DNA from: Pseudomonas viridiflava
GTDB lineage: Bacteria; Pseudomonadota; Gammaproteobacteria; Pseudomonadales; Pseudomonadaceae
Direction: 5' to 3'
Length of the DNA stretch: 64,000 nucleotides
Assembly (NCBI RefSeq): GCF_003702045.1
Contig: NZ_RBTP01000048.1
Coordinates: 248,001 to 312,000, forward strand
The notes under the pieces are model-generated. The model made no database searches. It saw only the letters and a list, made by a program, of their open reading frames with translations, and had not been told where the DNA came from. Positions 21,631 to 30,066 of the stretch are shown piece by piece (positions within the stretch are counted from its first letter, which is position 1; each line of letters starts with the position of its first letter). Made by a program: the position numbers and the translations under genes.

Positions 21631-21897
21631 TCAAATCCCGATGTTGCCTAATGTCTGCAAAACGTTGCGCAGGGTGCCTGCGATGGCCGGGTGTTCCAGT
21701 TCGAAGCGCTCGACTGCCAGGTTCACGCCATCTGCAAGACTGGGATCTTCGTGGGTGGCGTTTTCCAGTTCGATTCTGGTTTCGATCTGTTGCATCAGCT
21801 CATGCAAATTGTCGCGTTCGGCTTCGGACAGCGGGGGATTCTGCTCCAGTTGCTCGCGCAGGGTATTGAGTTGTTCTTGCAGTTCGCGGGCAGGCAT
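21631..21897 (-). CDS. DUF4404 family protein
   Basis: An 88-residue acidic helical protein: MPARELQEQLNTLREQLEQN opens a predicted coiled coil of heptads to about residue 50, followed by a short C-terminal helix ending LQTLGNIGI. This pattern matches the DUF4404 family of small Pseudomonas proteins, whose function is unknown. The ATG at 21897 is preceded by AAGGAG at a 6-base spacing. It is a single gene, convergent with queF. Confidence 0.75.
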   Translation of the reverse strand: MPARELQEQLNTLREQLEQNPPLSEAERDNLHELMQQIETRIELENATHEDPSLADGVNLAVERFELEHPAIAGTLRNVLQTLGNIGI

Positions 21898-21999
21898 GAC
21901 GTGCTCCTTCATGATAAGTCTGCCCAATGGACTACGCCGCCGGGCTAAAGGTTCGTGATGCCTTAAGACTAATCCACTCCAGAGCAGACTGCATATGTG

Positions 22000-22611
22000 T
22001 CAGGGCTTTTCGCCTTTGCTGCGGCGCAACGCAATGTCCGCGAGGCAGGATTCGAGTTCACCGAGATGGTCGATCACCGAATGCACGCCCAGCGCATAAA
22101 GTTTGAGCGTGGCATTGGCGCGTCGCCGCTCACGTTCCGCATCGCTCAAGTCCTGCCATTGCGAGGGAGACAACCCACACAGCGGGCCGCAAGACGCCAG
22201 CCCGATCGTCCACAATCCGGCATTCAGGCCCGACTGCAGCAAGCGTGGGTCACCACTGATCAGTACGCAGCCATCCAGTTGGCGGACGCCCAGCGCCATC
22301 AGCGCTGTCCAGCACGCATCCGGTGCTGGCCATGTTGCGGCAGGGCGTGGCGCGGGCACGATCCAGTCGTGGACGGGTTTAGAAAGTTTATGACTGAGTG
22401 TTTCAGGAAGTTCATCGAGCCAGGCACAGGGCATGCCTTGTTGGCGCAGTGCTCGCAAAGCCTCCAGTGCGCCAGGCGTGACCTGCGCATAATCGCAATC
22501 CCGGTCCGCCGCAGGGTTCGCAGCCTGGGCGCCAAAGTCCACAAGGCAGCCGCTCAGACCGAAAAGCAGGGCGGGAAAGGCGGGCAGGGGATTGAGAACC
22601 GGCGCGAGCAT
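22000..22611 (-). CDS. HAD-like hydrolase
   Basis: A protein of about 203 residues of the haloacid dehalogenase-like kind, corresponding by place and size to P. aeruginosa PA2974-type 'probable hydrolase'. The first motif region reads ALLFGLSGCLVDFG where a true HAD has DxDGxLxD: the nucleophile aspartate and following aspartate are replaced (FGLSGCLVDF). This suggests loss or change of phosphatase chemistry. Motif II-like VLISGDPRLLQSGLNAG and AGLWTIGLASCG follow. The start may be ATG 22611 or ATG 22617; GAGAG precedes both. It is divergent from mlaA. Confidence 0.6.
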   Translation of the reverse strand: MLAPVLNPLPAFPALLFGLSGCLVDFGAQAANPAADRDCDYAQVTPGALEALRALRQQGMPCAWLDELPETLSHKLSKPVHDWIVPAPRPAATWPAPDACWTALMALGVRQLDGCVLISGDPRLLQSGLNAGLWTIGLASCGPLCGLSPSQWQDLSDAERERRRANATLKLYALGVHSVIDHLGELESCLADIALRRSKGEKP

Positions 22612-22802
22612 GGTCATCTCTCTCAAATACCAACGCACGCTACAGCTCTTTTGTGACACTGCGATGAACGAGCCATGACGACGTGTCACTGCGTTGCTTC
22701 GCTGACAGAACTGCCTTATTTGCCGCAGAACGCTTTATACTGCCGGTCCTTGCGTGTGGGGGCGTAGCACCCGCGTCATTATTTCGATCAGGAGTGTCAG
22801 CT

Positions 22803-23504
22803 ATGCCCGTGACCGGTGCAGGCTTTATAAAACGTCTGGCTCAGCTATCTGTCTGCGCCGGCATGGTGCTGGTTCCAGTCGTCGCTCAGGCGGCAGAAGA
22901 CGATCCGTGGGAAGGCGTGAACCGTGCCATTTTCCGCTTCAATGATGTTGTCGACACCTACACGCTCAAGCCGTTGGCCAAGGGTTATCAGTACGTCGCG
23001 CCGCAGTTCGTTGAAGACGGCGTGCACAACTTCTTCAATAACATTGGTGAAGTGGGCAACCTCGCCAACAATATCCTGCAGGCAAAACCTGCTGCAGCGG
23101 GCGTCGACACTGCTCGCCTGATTTTCAACACCACCTTCGGCCTGTTGGGCTTTATTGATGTGGGCACCCACATGGGCCTGCAGCGCAATGATGAAGACTT
23201 CGGTCAGACGCTGGGTTACTGGGGGGTCGGCAGCGGCCCGTTCGTCGTCCTGCCGCTGTTGGGCCCTAGTACCGTGCGTGACGCGTTCGCCAAGGTTCCT
23301 GACACCTACACCACCCCGTACCGCTACATCGACCATGTGCCGACCCGTAACACCGCATTGGGTGTGAATCTGGTCGATACCCGTGCAAGCCTCTTGTCGG
23401 CCGAGCGCATGATTAGCGGCGACCGCTACACCTTCATCCGCAATGCCTACTTGCAGAACCGCGAGTTCAAGGTCAAGGACGGGCAGGTCGAAGACGATTT
23501 TTAA
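22803..23504 (+). CDS. mlaA: MlaA (VacJ) outer-membrane lipid asymmetry protein
   Basis: MlaA removes phospholipids from the outer leaflet of the outer membrane and passes them to the MlaC/MlaFEDB system. The mature part begins AEDDPWEGVNRAIFRFNDVV, the strongly conserved start of the family, and includes RLIFNTTFGLLGFIDVGTHM, EDFGQTLGYWGVGSGPFVVL and LPLLGPSTVRD. 233 residues. Unlike E. coli MlaA the signal region ends VVAQA-AEDD, a signal peptidase I site; the only early cysteine (residue 18) is inside the hydrophobic core and makes a poor lipobox. GGAGTG lies about 9 bases before the start. A terminator follows. Confidence 0.92.
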   Translation: MPVTGAGFIKRLAQLSVCAGMVLVPVVAQAAEDDPWEGVNRAIFRFNDVVDTYTLKPLAKGYQYVAPQFVEDGVHNFFNNIGEVGNLANNILQAKPAAAGVDTARLIFNTTFGLLGFIDVGTHMGLQRNDEDFGQTLGYWGVGSGPFVVLPLLGPSTVRDAFAKVPDTYTTPYRYIDHVPTRNTALGVNLVDTRASLLSAERMISGDRYTFIRNAYLQNREFKVKDGQVEDDF

Positions 23505-23525
23505 TCGTTTCTGCGTGAGTTGACG

Positions 23526-23563
23526 AACAATAAAGGCGACCAAGGGTCGCCTTTATTGTTTTT
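23526..23563. terminator. Bidirectional Rho-independent terminator
   Basis: AACAATAAAGGCGACC and its exact reverse complement around an AAG loop, followed by TTT; a 16-bp perfect stem between convergent mlaA and the PilZ gene. Confidence 0.9.
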
Positions 23564-23582
23564 CCGGAATGTGAACCGTTCC

Positions 23583-23882
23583 TCACTTCATGGATACGAT
23601 GGACAGCCCCAGTTTTTGTCCGCCACCTTCTTCGTCCGTCACCCAGACAACTTCCGTATCGGCTTCAAGGCCCTTGAGCGCGGGATGATCCGAATCGATG
23701 CTGACGTTCAATTTGTCCCCGACGCTGAATGAACGCGGCGCCTGAACCTGCATGCCGGAGCTGGAAAGATCAATGCATACGGCGGGAATGACCTGGCCTG
23801 CATGGATCAGATTCACGTCAGCGTCGACGCGCATGCGGATGTAATCCCTTTTCTCCTCGTAGTCGCGATCAGTTCGACTCAT
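23583..23882 (-). CDS. Single-domain PilZ protein
   Basis: A 99-residue PilZ-domain protein, the minimal c-di-GMP receptor fold. The RxxxR motif is in KRDYIRMRVDADVNL (residues 11-25) and the D/N-x-S-x-x-G motif is DLSSSGMQV (about residue 38-46), so both loops that hold c-di-GMP are intact. It is convergent with mlaA and divergent from rssB; in related genomes it also sits beside the rssB/STAS pair. Its partner is not known. Confidence 0.88.
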   Translation of the reverse strand: MSRTDRDYEEKRDYIRMRVDADVNLIHAGQVIPAVCIDLSSSGMQVQAPRSFSVGDKLNVSIDSDHPALKGLEADTEVVWVTDEEGGGQKLGLSIVSMK

Positions 23883-24148
23883 GTCCAGTCCTTCGTTTTG
23901 GTTGCTGATGTGACCGTTCTTATAACTCCCGGCGATTTGCGATGTAAAGAGCGCAAAGTCCGGGCCGGAGTACGCTTGAAACGCCCGTCGGATGGGAGTA
24001 CCGTCTGCGCCTTGAAGGGCACCTCTGAAACACGATGCGCAGCAGCATTGCGCACGGATCGTTTAAGAGAGGCTAGAAGCGAATCCAGTAAGCAGGTTCC
24101 GGTTAACCGGGCCGCCTACGCAAACCTGATCTGGCGCCGTTTGCCCAC

Positions 24149-25330
24149 ATGCCAAAAACCAGTGCCACGCTGCTGATAATCGACGACGACGAAGTCGTGC
24201 GTGCAAGCCTTGCCGCCTATCTGGAAGACAGTGGCTTTAGCGTCCTGCAGGCAAGTAACGGTCAGCAGGGAATTCAGATATTCGAGCAGAACACCCCGGA
24301 CTTGGTTGTCTGCGATTTGCGCATGCCGCAAATGGGTGGGCTTGAACTGATCCGTCAGGTGACTGCCATCGCGCCGCAGACGCCGGTCATCGTCGTGTCC
24401 GGTGCAGGCGTCATGAGTGACGCCGTCGAGGCGTTACGCCTGGGCGCTGCGGATTATCTGATCAAGCCTCTGGAAGACCTCGCCGTTCTTGAGCATTCGG
24501 TGCGTCGAGCGCTTGACCGGGCTCGCCTGCTGAAGGAGAACCAGGTCTACCGCGAGAAGCTGGAAACTGCCAATCGCGAGCTGGAAGCCAGTCTTCATCT
24601 GCTTCAGGAAGATCAGGACGCTGGCCGTCAGGTGCAGATGAACATGTTGCCCATCACGCCCTGGTCAATCGATGAGTTTCAGTTTGCTCACCAGATCATT
24701 CCTTCGTTGTACCTGTCCGGCGATTTTGTGGACTATTTCAGGGTCGACGAGCGGCGTGTCGCGTTTTATCTGGCTGACGTGTCCGGGCATGGTGCCTCTT
24801 CGGCCTTCATCACGGTGCTGTTGAAGTTCATGACCACGCGGCTGCTGTTTGAATCCAAGCGCGGCGGAAACTTGCCTGAGTTCAAGCCCTCCGATGTATT
24901 GGGGCACATCAACCGCGGGCTTATCAGTTGCAAGCTTGGCAAGCACGTGACGATGGTCGGTGGCGTTATCGATGAAGAGTCAGGCAAGTTGACTTATGCC
25001 GTCGGCGGCCATCTTCCGTTGCCGGTACTGTACACAGAAGGTCAGACGCGCTATCTGGAAGGGCGCGGACTTCCTGTCGGGCTGTTCAACGAAGCGACCT
25101 ATCAGGACCATGAAATGGACCTGCCGTCTTCGTTCAGTCTGACCATGTTGTCTGATGGGATACTCGATCTTCTGCCCGGTGATACACTCAAAGAGAAAGA
25201 AGCCGTTTTACCTGAGTTGGTGAAGACGGCTGGCGGCAGCCTGGATGGCTTGCGTCAGGTTTTTGAATTGGCAACGCTAGGGGAGATGCCGGATGATATC
25301 GCCTTGTTAGTGTTAAGCAGGAATCTTTAA
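24149..25330 (+). CDS. rssB: Response regulator with PP2C phosphatase domain (RssB-like)
   Basis: A 393-residue regulator: receiver domain (residues 1-120; IIDDDEVVRAS, phospho-accepting Asp56 in VVCDLRMP, Lys near 107 in LIKPLED), a coiled-coil linker (125-155), then a SpoIIE/PP2C-type phosphatase domain. The phosphatase keeps metal-binding motifs GDFVDYF (Asp192) and LADVSGHGASSA (Asp210), unlike enteric RssB whose phosphatase domain is degenerate. RssB proteins deliver the stationary-phase sigma factor RpoS to ClpXP. The stop overlaps the start of the STAS gene by one base (TAATG), so the pair is co-translated. No strong ribosome site is visible at the ATG. Confidence 0.85.
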   Translation: MPKTSATLLIIDDDEVVRASLAAYLEDSGFSVLQASNGQQGIQIFEQNTPDLVVCDLRMPQMGGLELIRQVTAIAPQTPVIVVSGAGVMSDAVEALRLGAADYLIKPLEDLAVLEHSVRRALDRARLLKENQVYREKLETANRELEASLHLLQEDQDAGRQVQMNMLPITPWSIDEFQFAHQIIPSLYLSGDFVDYFRVDERRVAFYLADVSGHGASSAFITVLLKFMTTRLLFESKRGGNLPEFKPSDVLGHINRGLISCKLGKHVTMVGGVIDEESGKLTYAVGGHLPLPVLYTEGQTRYLEGRGLPVGLFNEATYQDHEMDLPSSFSLTMLSDGILDLLPGDTLKEKEAVLPELVKTAGGSLDGLRQVFELATLGEMPDDIALLVLSRNL

Positions 25331-25815
25331 TGAGTACCGGTAGAATCCAGTTCGCCGAGCAGGAAGGCACCTTCGTTCTCAAGTTCGTGGGTGAAGTGCG
25401 GTTGACGCTGTGTTCGGCTTTGGACGCGACTATCGAGCGAATCTTCACGGCCCTGAATTTTTCGGCGGTGGTAATCGATTTGACCGAGACTCGCAGCATC
25501 GACAGTACGACGCTGGGCCTGTTGGCCAAGCTCTCGATCCTGTCCCGTCAGAAAGTGGGTCTGTTGCCAACGTTGGTGACCACCCACGAAGACATCACGC
25601 GGCTGTTGCAGTCGATGGGCTTCGACCAGGTGTTCAACATCGTCGACAGGCCCATGCCACGTCCTGAGTGTTTGACTGACCTGCCGTCGCAGGATCAGTG
25701 CGAAGAAGTGGTCAAGGCCAAGGTGCTGGAAGCGCATAAGATCCTCATGGGTCTTAACGATTCCAACCGTGAAGCCTTCCATGATCTGGTCAACGCGCTC
25801 GAAGGTCAGCGCTAA
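25330..25815 (+). CDS. STAS-domain anti-sigma-factor antagonist, RssB partner
   Basis: A 161-residue protein with a STAS fold like SpoIIAA. The conserved phosphorylation segment is DLTETRSIDSTTLGLLAKLS, with Ser59 in the position usually phosphorylated by an anti-sigma kinase. A C-terminal extension (residues 115-161) is unusual for a minimal STAS protein. The gene overlaps rssB by one base. In pseudomonads this partner has been called RssC; that RssB dephosphorylates it to adjust RpoS turnover is an inference from the intact phosphatase domain next door. A convergent terminator separates it from tal. Confidence 0.85.
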   Translation: MSTGRIQFAEQEGTFVLKFVGEVRLTLCSALDATIERIFTALNFSAVVIDLTETRSIDSTTLGLLAKLSILSRQKVGLLPTLVTTHEDITRLLQSMGFDQVFNIVDRPMPRPECLTDLPSQDQCEEVVKAKVLEAHKILMGLNDSNREAFHDLVNALEGQR

Positions 25816-25854
25816 GCACATTTTTCGCCTGTCCGGCTGAAGTGCAGGCAGCAA

Positions 25855-25890
25855 AAAGGGCGACCCCCGCGAGGAGGTCGCCCTTTACTG
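25855..25890. terminator. Bidirectional terminator between STAS gene and tal
   Basis: AAAGGGCGACC and GGTCGCCCTTT form an 11-bp perfect stem around a 10-base loop, in the gap between convergent genes. Confidence 0.8.
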
Positions 25891-25893
25891 TTT

Positions 25894-26829
25894 TCAAGCC
25901 TTGGCGGAGAGCAGTGCCTCGAGCTTTTCCTGATCACGTGCGAACTGGCGGATACCCTCGGCCAGCTTCTCGGTGGCCATCGCATCTTCGTTCGATGCCC
26001 AACGGAACTGGCTTTCAGTCAGTTTGTGGCCAGCTTTGCCATCTTCACCAGGGTTGCCTGGCGAGAGCTTGCGCTCCAGTGTGCCGGTGTCTTCAGCCAG
26101 TTGCTTGAGCAGATCCGGACTGATGGTCAAACGGTCGCAGCCCGCCAGTTGTTCGATCTGGTTCAGGTTGCGGAAGCTTGCGCCCATCACGACGGTCTTG
26201 TAGTCGTTGGCTTTGTAATAGTTGTAGATGCGCGTCACGGACTGCACGCCCGGATCTTCGGCACCGGTGTAATCCTGACCGGACGATTTCTTGTACCAGT
26301 CGTAGATGCGGCCCACGAACGGCGAAATCAGGAACACACCTGCCTCGGCGCAGGCAATGGCCTGGGCGAACGAGAACAGCAGGGTCAGGTTGGTTTGAAT
26401 GCCGTCCTTTTCCAGCTTCTCGGCGGCGCGAATGCCTTCCCACGTAGACGCCAGCTTGATCAGTACGCGATCACGGCTGATACCGGCTGCATCGTACAAG
26501 CCAATGATGCGCTCGCTGCGCTCGATCAGTGCGTTGGTGTCGAAAGAGAGGCGAGCATCGACTTCAGTGGAAACGCGGCCCGGAACGACCTTGAGAATTT
26601 CCTGGCCGATGGCCACGGCGAAGCGGTCGCAGGCCAGGCCGATATCGCCTTTGCTACCACTGAATGCGTCTGCCAACAGTTGCGAGTTGCTTTCGCTAGA
26701 GGCGGCCTTGAGCAGCAGAGACGGGTTGGTAGTAGCGTCCTGCGGCTTGAGGCTTTTGATGGCGCCAAAGTCGCCGGTGTCGGCAACAACGGTAGTGAAT
26801 TGCTTGAGTTGATCCAGCTTGGAAGTCAT
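25894..26829 (-). CDS. tal: Transaldolase
   Basis: Transaldolase B-type enzyme of the non-oxidative pentose phosphate pathway, 311 residues. The start [20 protein letters not shown] and [13 protein letters not shown] are diagnostic, [19 protein letters not shown] carries the Schiff-base lysine, and [19 protein letters not shown] and VMGASFRN complete the active site. The ATG at 26829 is preferred over the longer frame, which adds an unrelated 18 residues. In P. aeruginosa dusA follows tal directly; here about 7 kb of accessory genes lie between. Confidence 0.96.
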   Translation of the reverse strand: MTSKLDQLKQFTTVVADTGDFGAIKSLKPQDATTNPSLLLKAASSESNSQLLADAFSGSKGDIGLACDRFAVAIGQEILKVVPGRVSTEVDARLSFDTNALIERSERIIGLYDAAGISRDRVLIKLASTWEGIRAAEKLEKDGIQTNLTLLFSFAQAIACAEAGVFLISPFVGRIYDWYKKSSGQDYTGAEDPGVQSVTRIYNYYKANDYKTVVMGASFRNLNQIEQLAGCDRLTISPDLLKQLAEDTGTLERKLSPGNPGEDGKAGHKLTESQFRWASNEDAMATEKLAEGIRQFARDQEKLEALLSAKA

Positions 26830-27075
26830 GAGCGTGCTCTGTCCTGTGCGGTTGGATGACATTACCCGAGCGTTGCCGCCCACTCAAGGCCGTGGCGCAT
26901 AACGTTTGCGCATCAAAGGCATCGAGGATCGGCATTGTCGTGCAAACCTTGTCGAGAATGGTTTTGAGCCTCAGCCAGGCTGCTTGTTCCCTGAACCTTG
27001 ATTTATGCGTTTTCCGTAGTCCTGCGTCACCGTTTCGCCTAACGTAGTCGTATTGGATGATTGGAAAGGATTTTC

Positions 27076-27555
27076 ATGAGTACTCCGATATTGCATCTGC
27101 TGTGCGGCAAGATCGCCTCCGGCAAATCGACACTGGCGAAGACGTTGGGCAGTGAGCCGAAGACCATTGTCATCAGCGAGGACCGCTGGCTTGCCGCGCT
27201 CTATCCTGACGACATCCGCTGCGTTTCCGATTACGTGCGCTTTGCTGGACGTATCCGGGGGGTGCTTGAGCCATTGGTCATCGGCGTACTATCAAGCGGC
27301 GTGAGTGTCGTACTGGATTTTCCCGCCAACACGACTTCTGACCGTGCCTGGCTTCGCGGTCTGGCTGAAAGGGCTCAGGTGCAGCATCGGCTGCACTTTC
27401 TGAATGTTGATGATCAGACGTGCCGGGCCCGACTTCACGCACGCAATGCCCAAGGCGATCACGACTTTGCGGCAACGGACCAGGAGTTCGATCTGATTAC
27501 CGGCTACTTCAAGGCGCCAGAAGAAAGCGAAGGGCTGGTTATTGTCAGGTATTGA
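27076..27555 (+). CDS. AAA/P-loop kinase-like ATPase
   Basis: A 159-residue P-loop protein of the small zeta-toxin/chloramphenicol-phosphotransferase-like kinase group. Walker A is LLCGKIASGKSTLAK (residues 8-22). A presumed Walker-B-like strand is VVLDFPANT and a lid region rich in Arg follows (RARLHARNAQ). Such proteins phosphorylate small molecules; no substrate can be named. The ATG at 27076 has GGAAAGGA upstream. It is the first gene of the accessory block behind tal and is convergent with the TonB receptor. Confidence 0.75.
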   Translation: MSTPILHLLCGKIASGKSTLAKTLGSEPKTIVISEDRWLAALYPDDIRCVSDYVRFAGRIRGVLEPLVIGVLSSGVSVVLDFPANTTSDRAWLRGLAERAQVQHRLHFLNVDDQTCRARLHARNAQGDHDFAATDQEFDLITGYFKAPEESEGLVIVRY

Positions 27556-27580
27556 CGTGGTTAAGTGATCGCTTGACTCC

Positions 27581-27614
27581 CGCAAACGGTTCGTCGTGCT
27601 ACGAACCGTTTGCG
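27581..27614. terminator. Long perfect inverted repeat between convergent genes
   Basis: CGCAAACGGTTCGT-cgtgct-ACGAACCGTTTGCG, 14 bp of perfect stem in the 77-base gap between the kinase-like gene and the TonB receptor gene. No T tract on either side; a termination role is inferred from place. Confidence 0.5.
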
Positions 27615-27632
27615 AACCCATTCATCCCGCGA

Positions 27633-29804
27633 TCAAAGCGACCACTTCAACGAGAACATCACGTTGCGCGGATCGCCATAGACGCCGCTCCCGGTCGCGA
27701 ACGGCAAGCCTTGCCAGTATTTCTCATCGAGCACGTTGTTCAGGTTCACTCGGGCATCCCAGTGCTCGTCGAAGCGATAGCCCGCCATCAGACCCACCAC
27801 CGCATACGCATCCTGTTCCGAGCGACCAGTGCCGACCCGGTTGTAGGTGTTGCTTTGAGCCAGAACATCCGCGCCGATGCGCAGTTTGCTGAAGTCGCCC
27901 GACAGGTGATACGTGGTTGCCGCCTTGAACAGATGCTTGGGTTGCTCGGCTGCGAATCGATCACCCTTCTCAAAGTTACGGTCTTTCACGTACTGGCTCA
28001 GTACTAGCGTGTAGGAGGCCGAGGCTTGCCAGTTCGGCGTAAGCTCGCCGGTCACTTCTGCATCGATACCGCGGCTGCGCACTTCGCCTGCCGCCTCGTA
28101 GCAGGTGCGGTTCTGCTGTTGGCATGAAGCAGGCGGATTGACGACGGAATAAGCGCGGTTTTCCTGGGTCATGTCGAACAGTGCGAGGGATGCATTCAGA
28201 TCGCCGTTGAAGTACTCGCCCTTCAGGCCGATCTCGTAGCTTTCGCCTGTCATCGGATCAAGGATGGCGCCGCTCACATCCTGCTGGCTCTGGGGTTTGA
28301 ATATTTCGGTGTAGCTGGCGTAGACCGAGTAGGTGTCGTTCAGGTCATAGACGACGCCTGCATACGGGGTGACTTCACGGGTGACCTTGTAATCGCCTGA
28401 GTTGGCCGAACGGTTCTGATAGTCATACCAGCTCACCCGGCTACCGATGATGATGTGCAGGGGATCGATCGGGTTGAAACGTGCTGCCGCGTAAACGCCA
28501 TCTTCGGTCGCGGTGTTCTGGCTGACATAGGCAGTACGGGTGTTGATGTCGGGTTTGGGGAGGACGTTCGGGTTGAAGTTGTAGATATCAATGGGCGTCG
28601 AGCCGTAGAAGCCGCCTTTCTGGTCAAACTTCTCTTCGCGGCGGCTGACCCCCAGCATCAAGTCATGCTCGCGGCCGAACAGTTTGAAAGGCCCGGACAG
28701 CGAACCGTCGATGTTGGTCTGGACGTCAGTGGTGTCGTACTGACCTGCGGCCTGGCCATAGCCGGTTCCGGCAGCGGTCAGGTAGTTGGAGAACATGTCC
28801 GACTCGGCCCAGATCTTCGCTGCTGCGATTTTGCCGCTCCAACCATTGTCGAACCGATGGGTCACGTCAGTGAATAAGCTGACGTTGTCCCGGTCCCAAT
28901 ACGCCCAGTCGTTGCTCAGAAATGTCGAGCGTGGCAGGCCGAGGTATTGACCATCAGAGCCGGAGGGAAGACTGCCCCAGTCCGAAGTGGCATCGTCGCG
29001 CTGCTTGGACGCGCCGAGGGTCCAGGTGGTCGATTCATTCAAATCCGCTTCCAGAATCCCGTAGAACGTCTGGCGCTCTTCGTCGCGTTCGTCCAGAAAG
29101 CTATTGCCCTTCTCGTACGCCGTTACCACCCGGCCGCGCAATGTGCCCGATTCGTTCAACTTGTTGGAGGCGTCCACCTCGGTGCGATAGCGGTCCCAGC
29201 TACCTGCGCTCGTGGTCACGCTGACCTGGGGAGTGGCGGTGGGGCGCTTGCGGATCAGGTTGAGTGTGGCGGACGGACTGCCCGCGCCAGTCATCAGCCC
29301 GGTGGCGCCGCGGACCACCTCGACGCGGTCGTACATGGCAAGGTCGGCACCGGAAATCGTGTCCAGCGTGAAGGTGCTGACGATGGTCGGCAGGCCGTCG
29401 TACATCAGGTTGTCGATGCTGAAACCGCGTGCCAGAAATTGCTGACGGTCTGTACCGAACTTGCGCAGGATGATGCCAGGCGCATATTTGACGACGTCGT
29501 TCAGGTCGTTCATGCCCTGATCTTCAATACGCTGGCGCGTGATCACGCTCACGGACTGGGGCGTCTCGCGGATCGACAACGGTAGCTTGGTCGCGCTGCT
29601 CATGGAGCCTGTGGTGTAGGAGCCGCTGCCTTCAGTGGTGGCCGTACCCGCGACGCCCGCTCTGGCATTAATGTCAACGTTATCCAGCGTCAGCGCACCC
29701 GGTTGAGACGCTATGGACGGATTGGTTTGAACGGGGGCAGCCAAGGCAACAGTTGATACACCGATCGCCGCTAAGGCGGTCAGTGAAGTGAGCGGACGAA
29801 ACAT
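27633..29804 (-). CDS. TonB-dependent siderophore receptor
   Basis: A 723-residue outer-membrane receptor for ferric siderophores. Signal peptide MFRPLTSLTALAAIGVSTVALA. The plug domain starts near residue 75 with LSIRETPQSVSVITRQRIED and NDLNDVVKYAPGI; the barrel ends in NVMFSLKWSL with terminal aromatic-rich strand. The overall look is of the FhuE/hydroxamate receptor branch. There is no N-terminal signalling (STN) domain, so it does not control an ECF sigma factor. A Fur-box-like sequence lies about 125 bases upstream, so iron repression is likely. It is not the pyoverdine receptor FpvA by context; it probably takes up a siderophore made by others. Confidence 0.9.
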   Translation of the reverse strand: MFRPLTSLTALAAIGVSTVALAAPVQTNPSIASQPGALTLDNVDINARAGVAGTATTEGSGSYTTGSMSSATKLPLSIRETPQSVSVITRQRIEDQGMNDLNDVVKYAPGIILRKFGTDRQQFLARGFSIDNLMYDGLPTIVSTFTLDTISGADLAMYDRVEVVRGATGLMTGAGSPSATLNLIRKRPTATPQVSVTTSAGSWDRYRTEVDASNKLNESGTLRGRVVTAYEKGNSFLDERDEERQTFYGILEADLNESTTWTLGASKQRDDATSDWGSLPSGSDGQYLGLPRSTFLSNDWAYWDRDNVSLFTDVTHRFDNGWSGKIAAAKIWAESDMFSNYLTAAGTGYGQAAGQYDTTDVQTNIDGSLSGPFKLFGREHDLMLGVSRREEKFDQKGGFYGSTPIDIYNFNPNVLPKPDINTRTAYVSQNTATEDGVYAAARFNPIDPLHIIIGSRVSWYDYQNRSANSGDYKVTREVTPYAGVVYDLNDTYSVYASYTEIFKPQSQQDVSGAILDPMTGESYEIGLKGEYFNGDLNASLALFDMTQENRAYSVVNPPASCQQQNRTCYEAAGEVRSRGIDAEVTGELTPNWQASASYTLVLSQYVKDRNFEKGDRFAAEQPKHLFKAATTYHLSGDFSKLRIGADVLAQSNTYNRVGTGRSEQDAYAVVGLMAGYRFDEHWDARVNLNNVLDEKYWQGLPFATGSGVYGDPRNVMFSLKWSL

Positions 29805-29927
29805 TGTTGAGGTTCCTACGATGGGCCTGAGCGTTTGGAAGGTGGCGAACTACTGGAGCAACGGGGCGCCGGACGTTTGATCAGCCATGAAGCTGGTCGC
29901 AGGATCCTAACAATTTTTTCACAATTA

Positions 29928-29947
29928 GATAAATGCTAATTACTCTC
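29928..29947 (-). promoter_or_regulatory. Fur-box-like site before the TonB receptor gene
   Basis: On the minus strand GAGAGTAATTAGCATTTATC resembles the Fur consensus GATAATGATAATCATTATC, with one inserted base and several mismatches. It stands in an A+T-rich stretch upstream of the receptor. Confidence 0.45.
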
Positions 29948-30066
29948 AGTTACATTTTCATACATATTTGCGTTGCGCATGCTCAGCACGGGTCTTTGGC
30001 AGTGGTGTTGCAGGCCCTGTTGCGTAAAGATGGGATTTCAAACCGCAATGATCTGAGGGAACCAGC

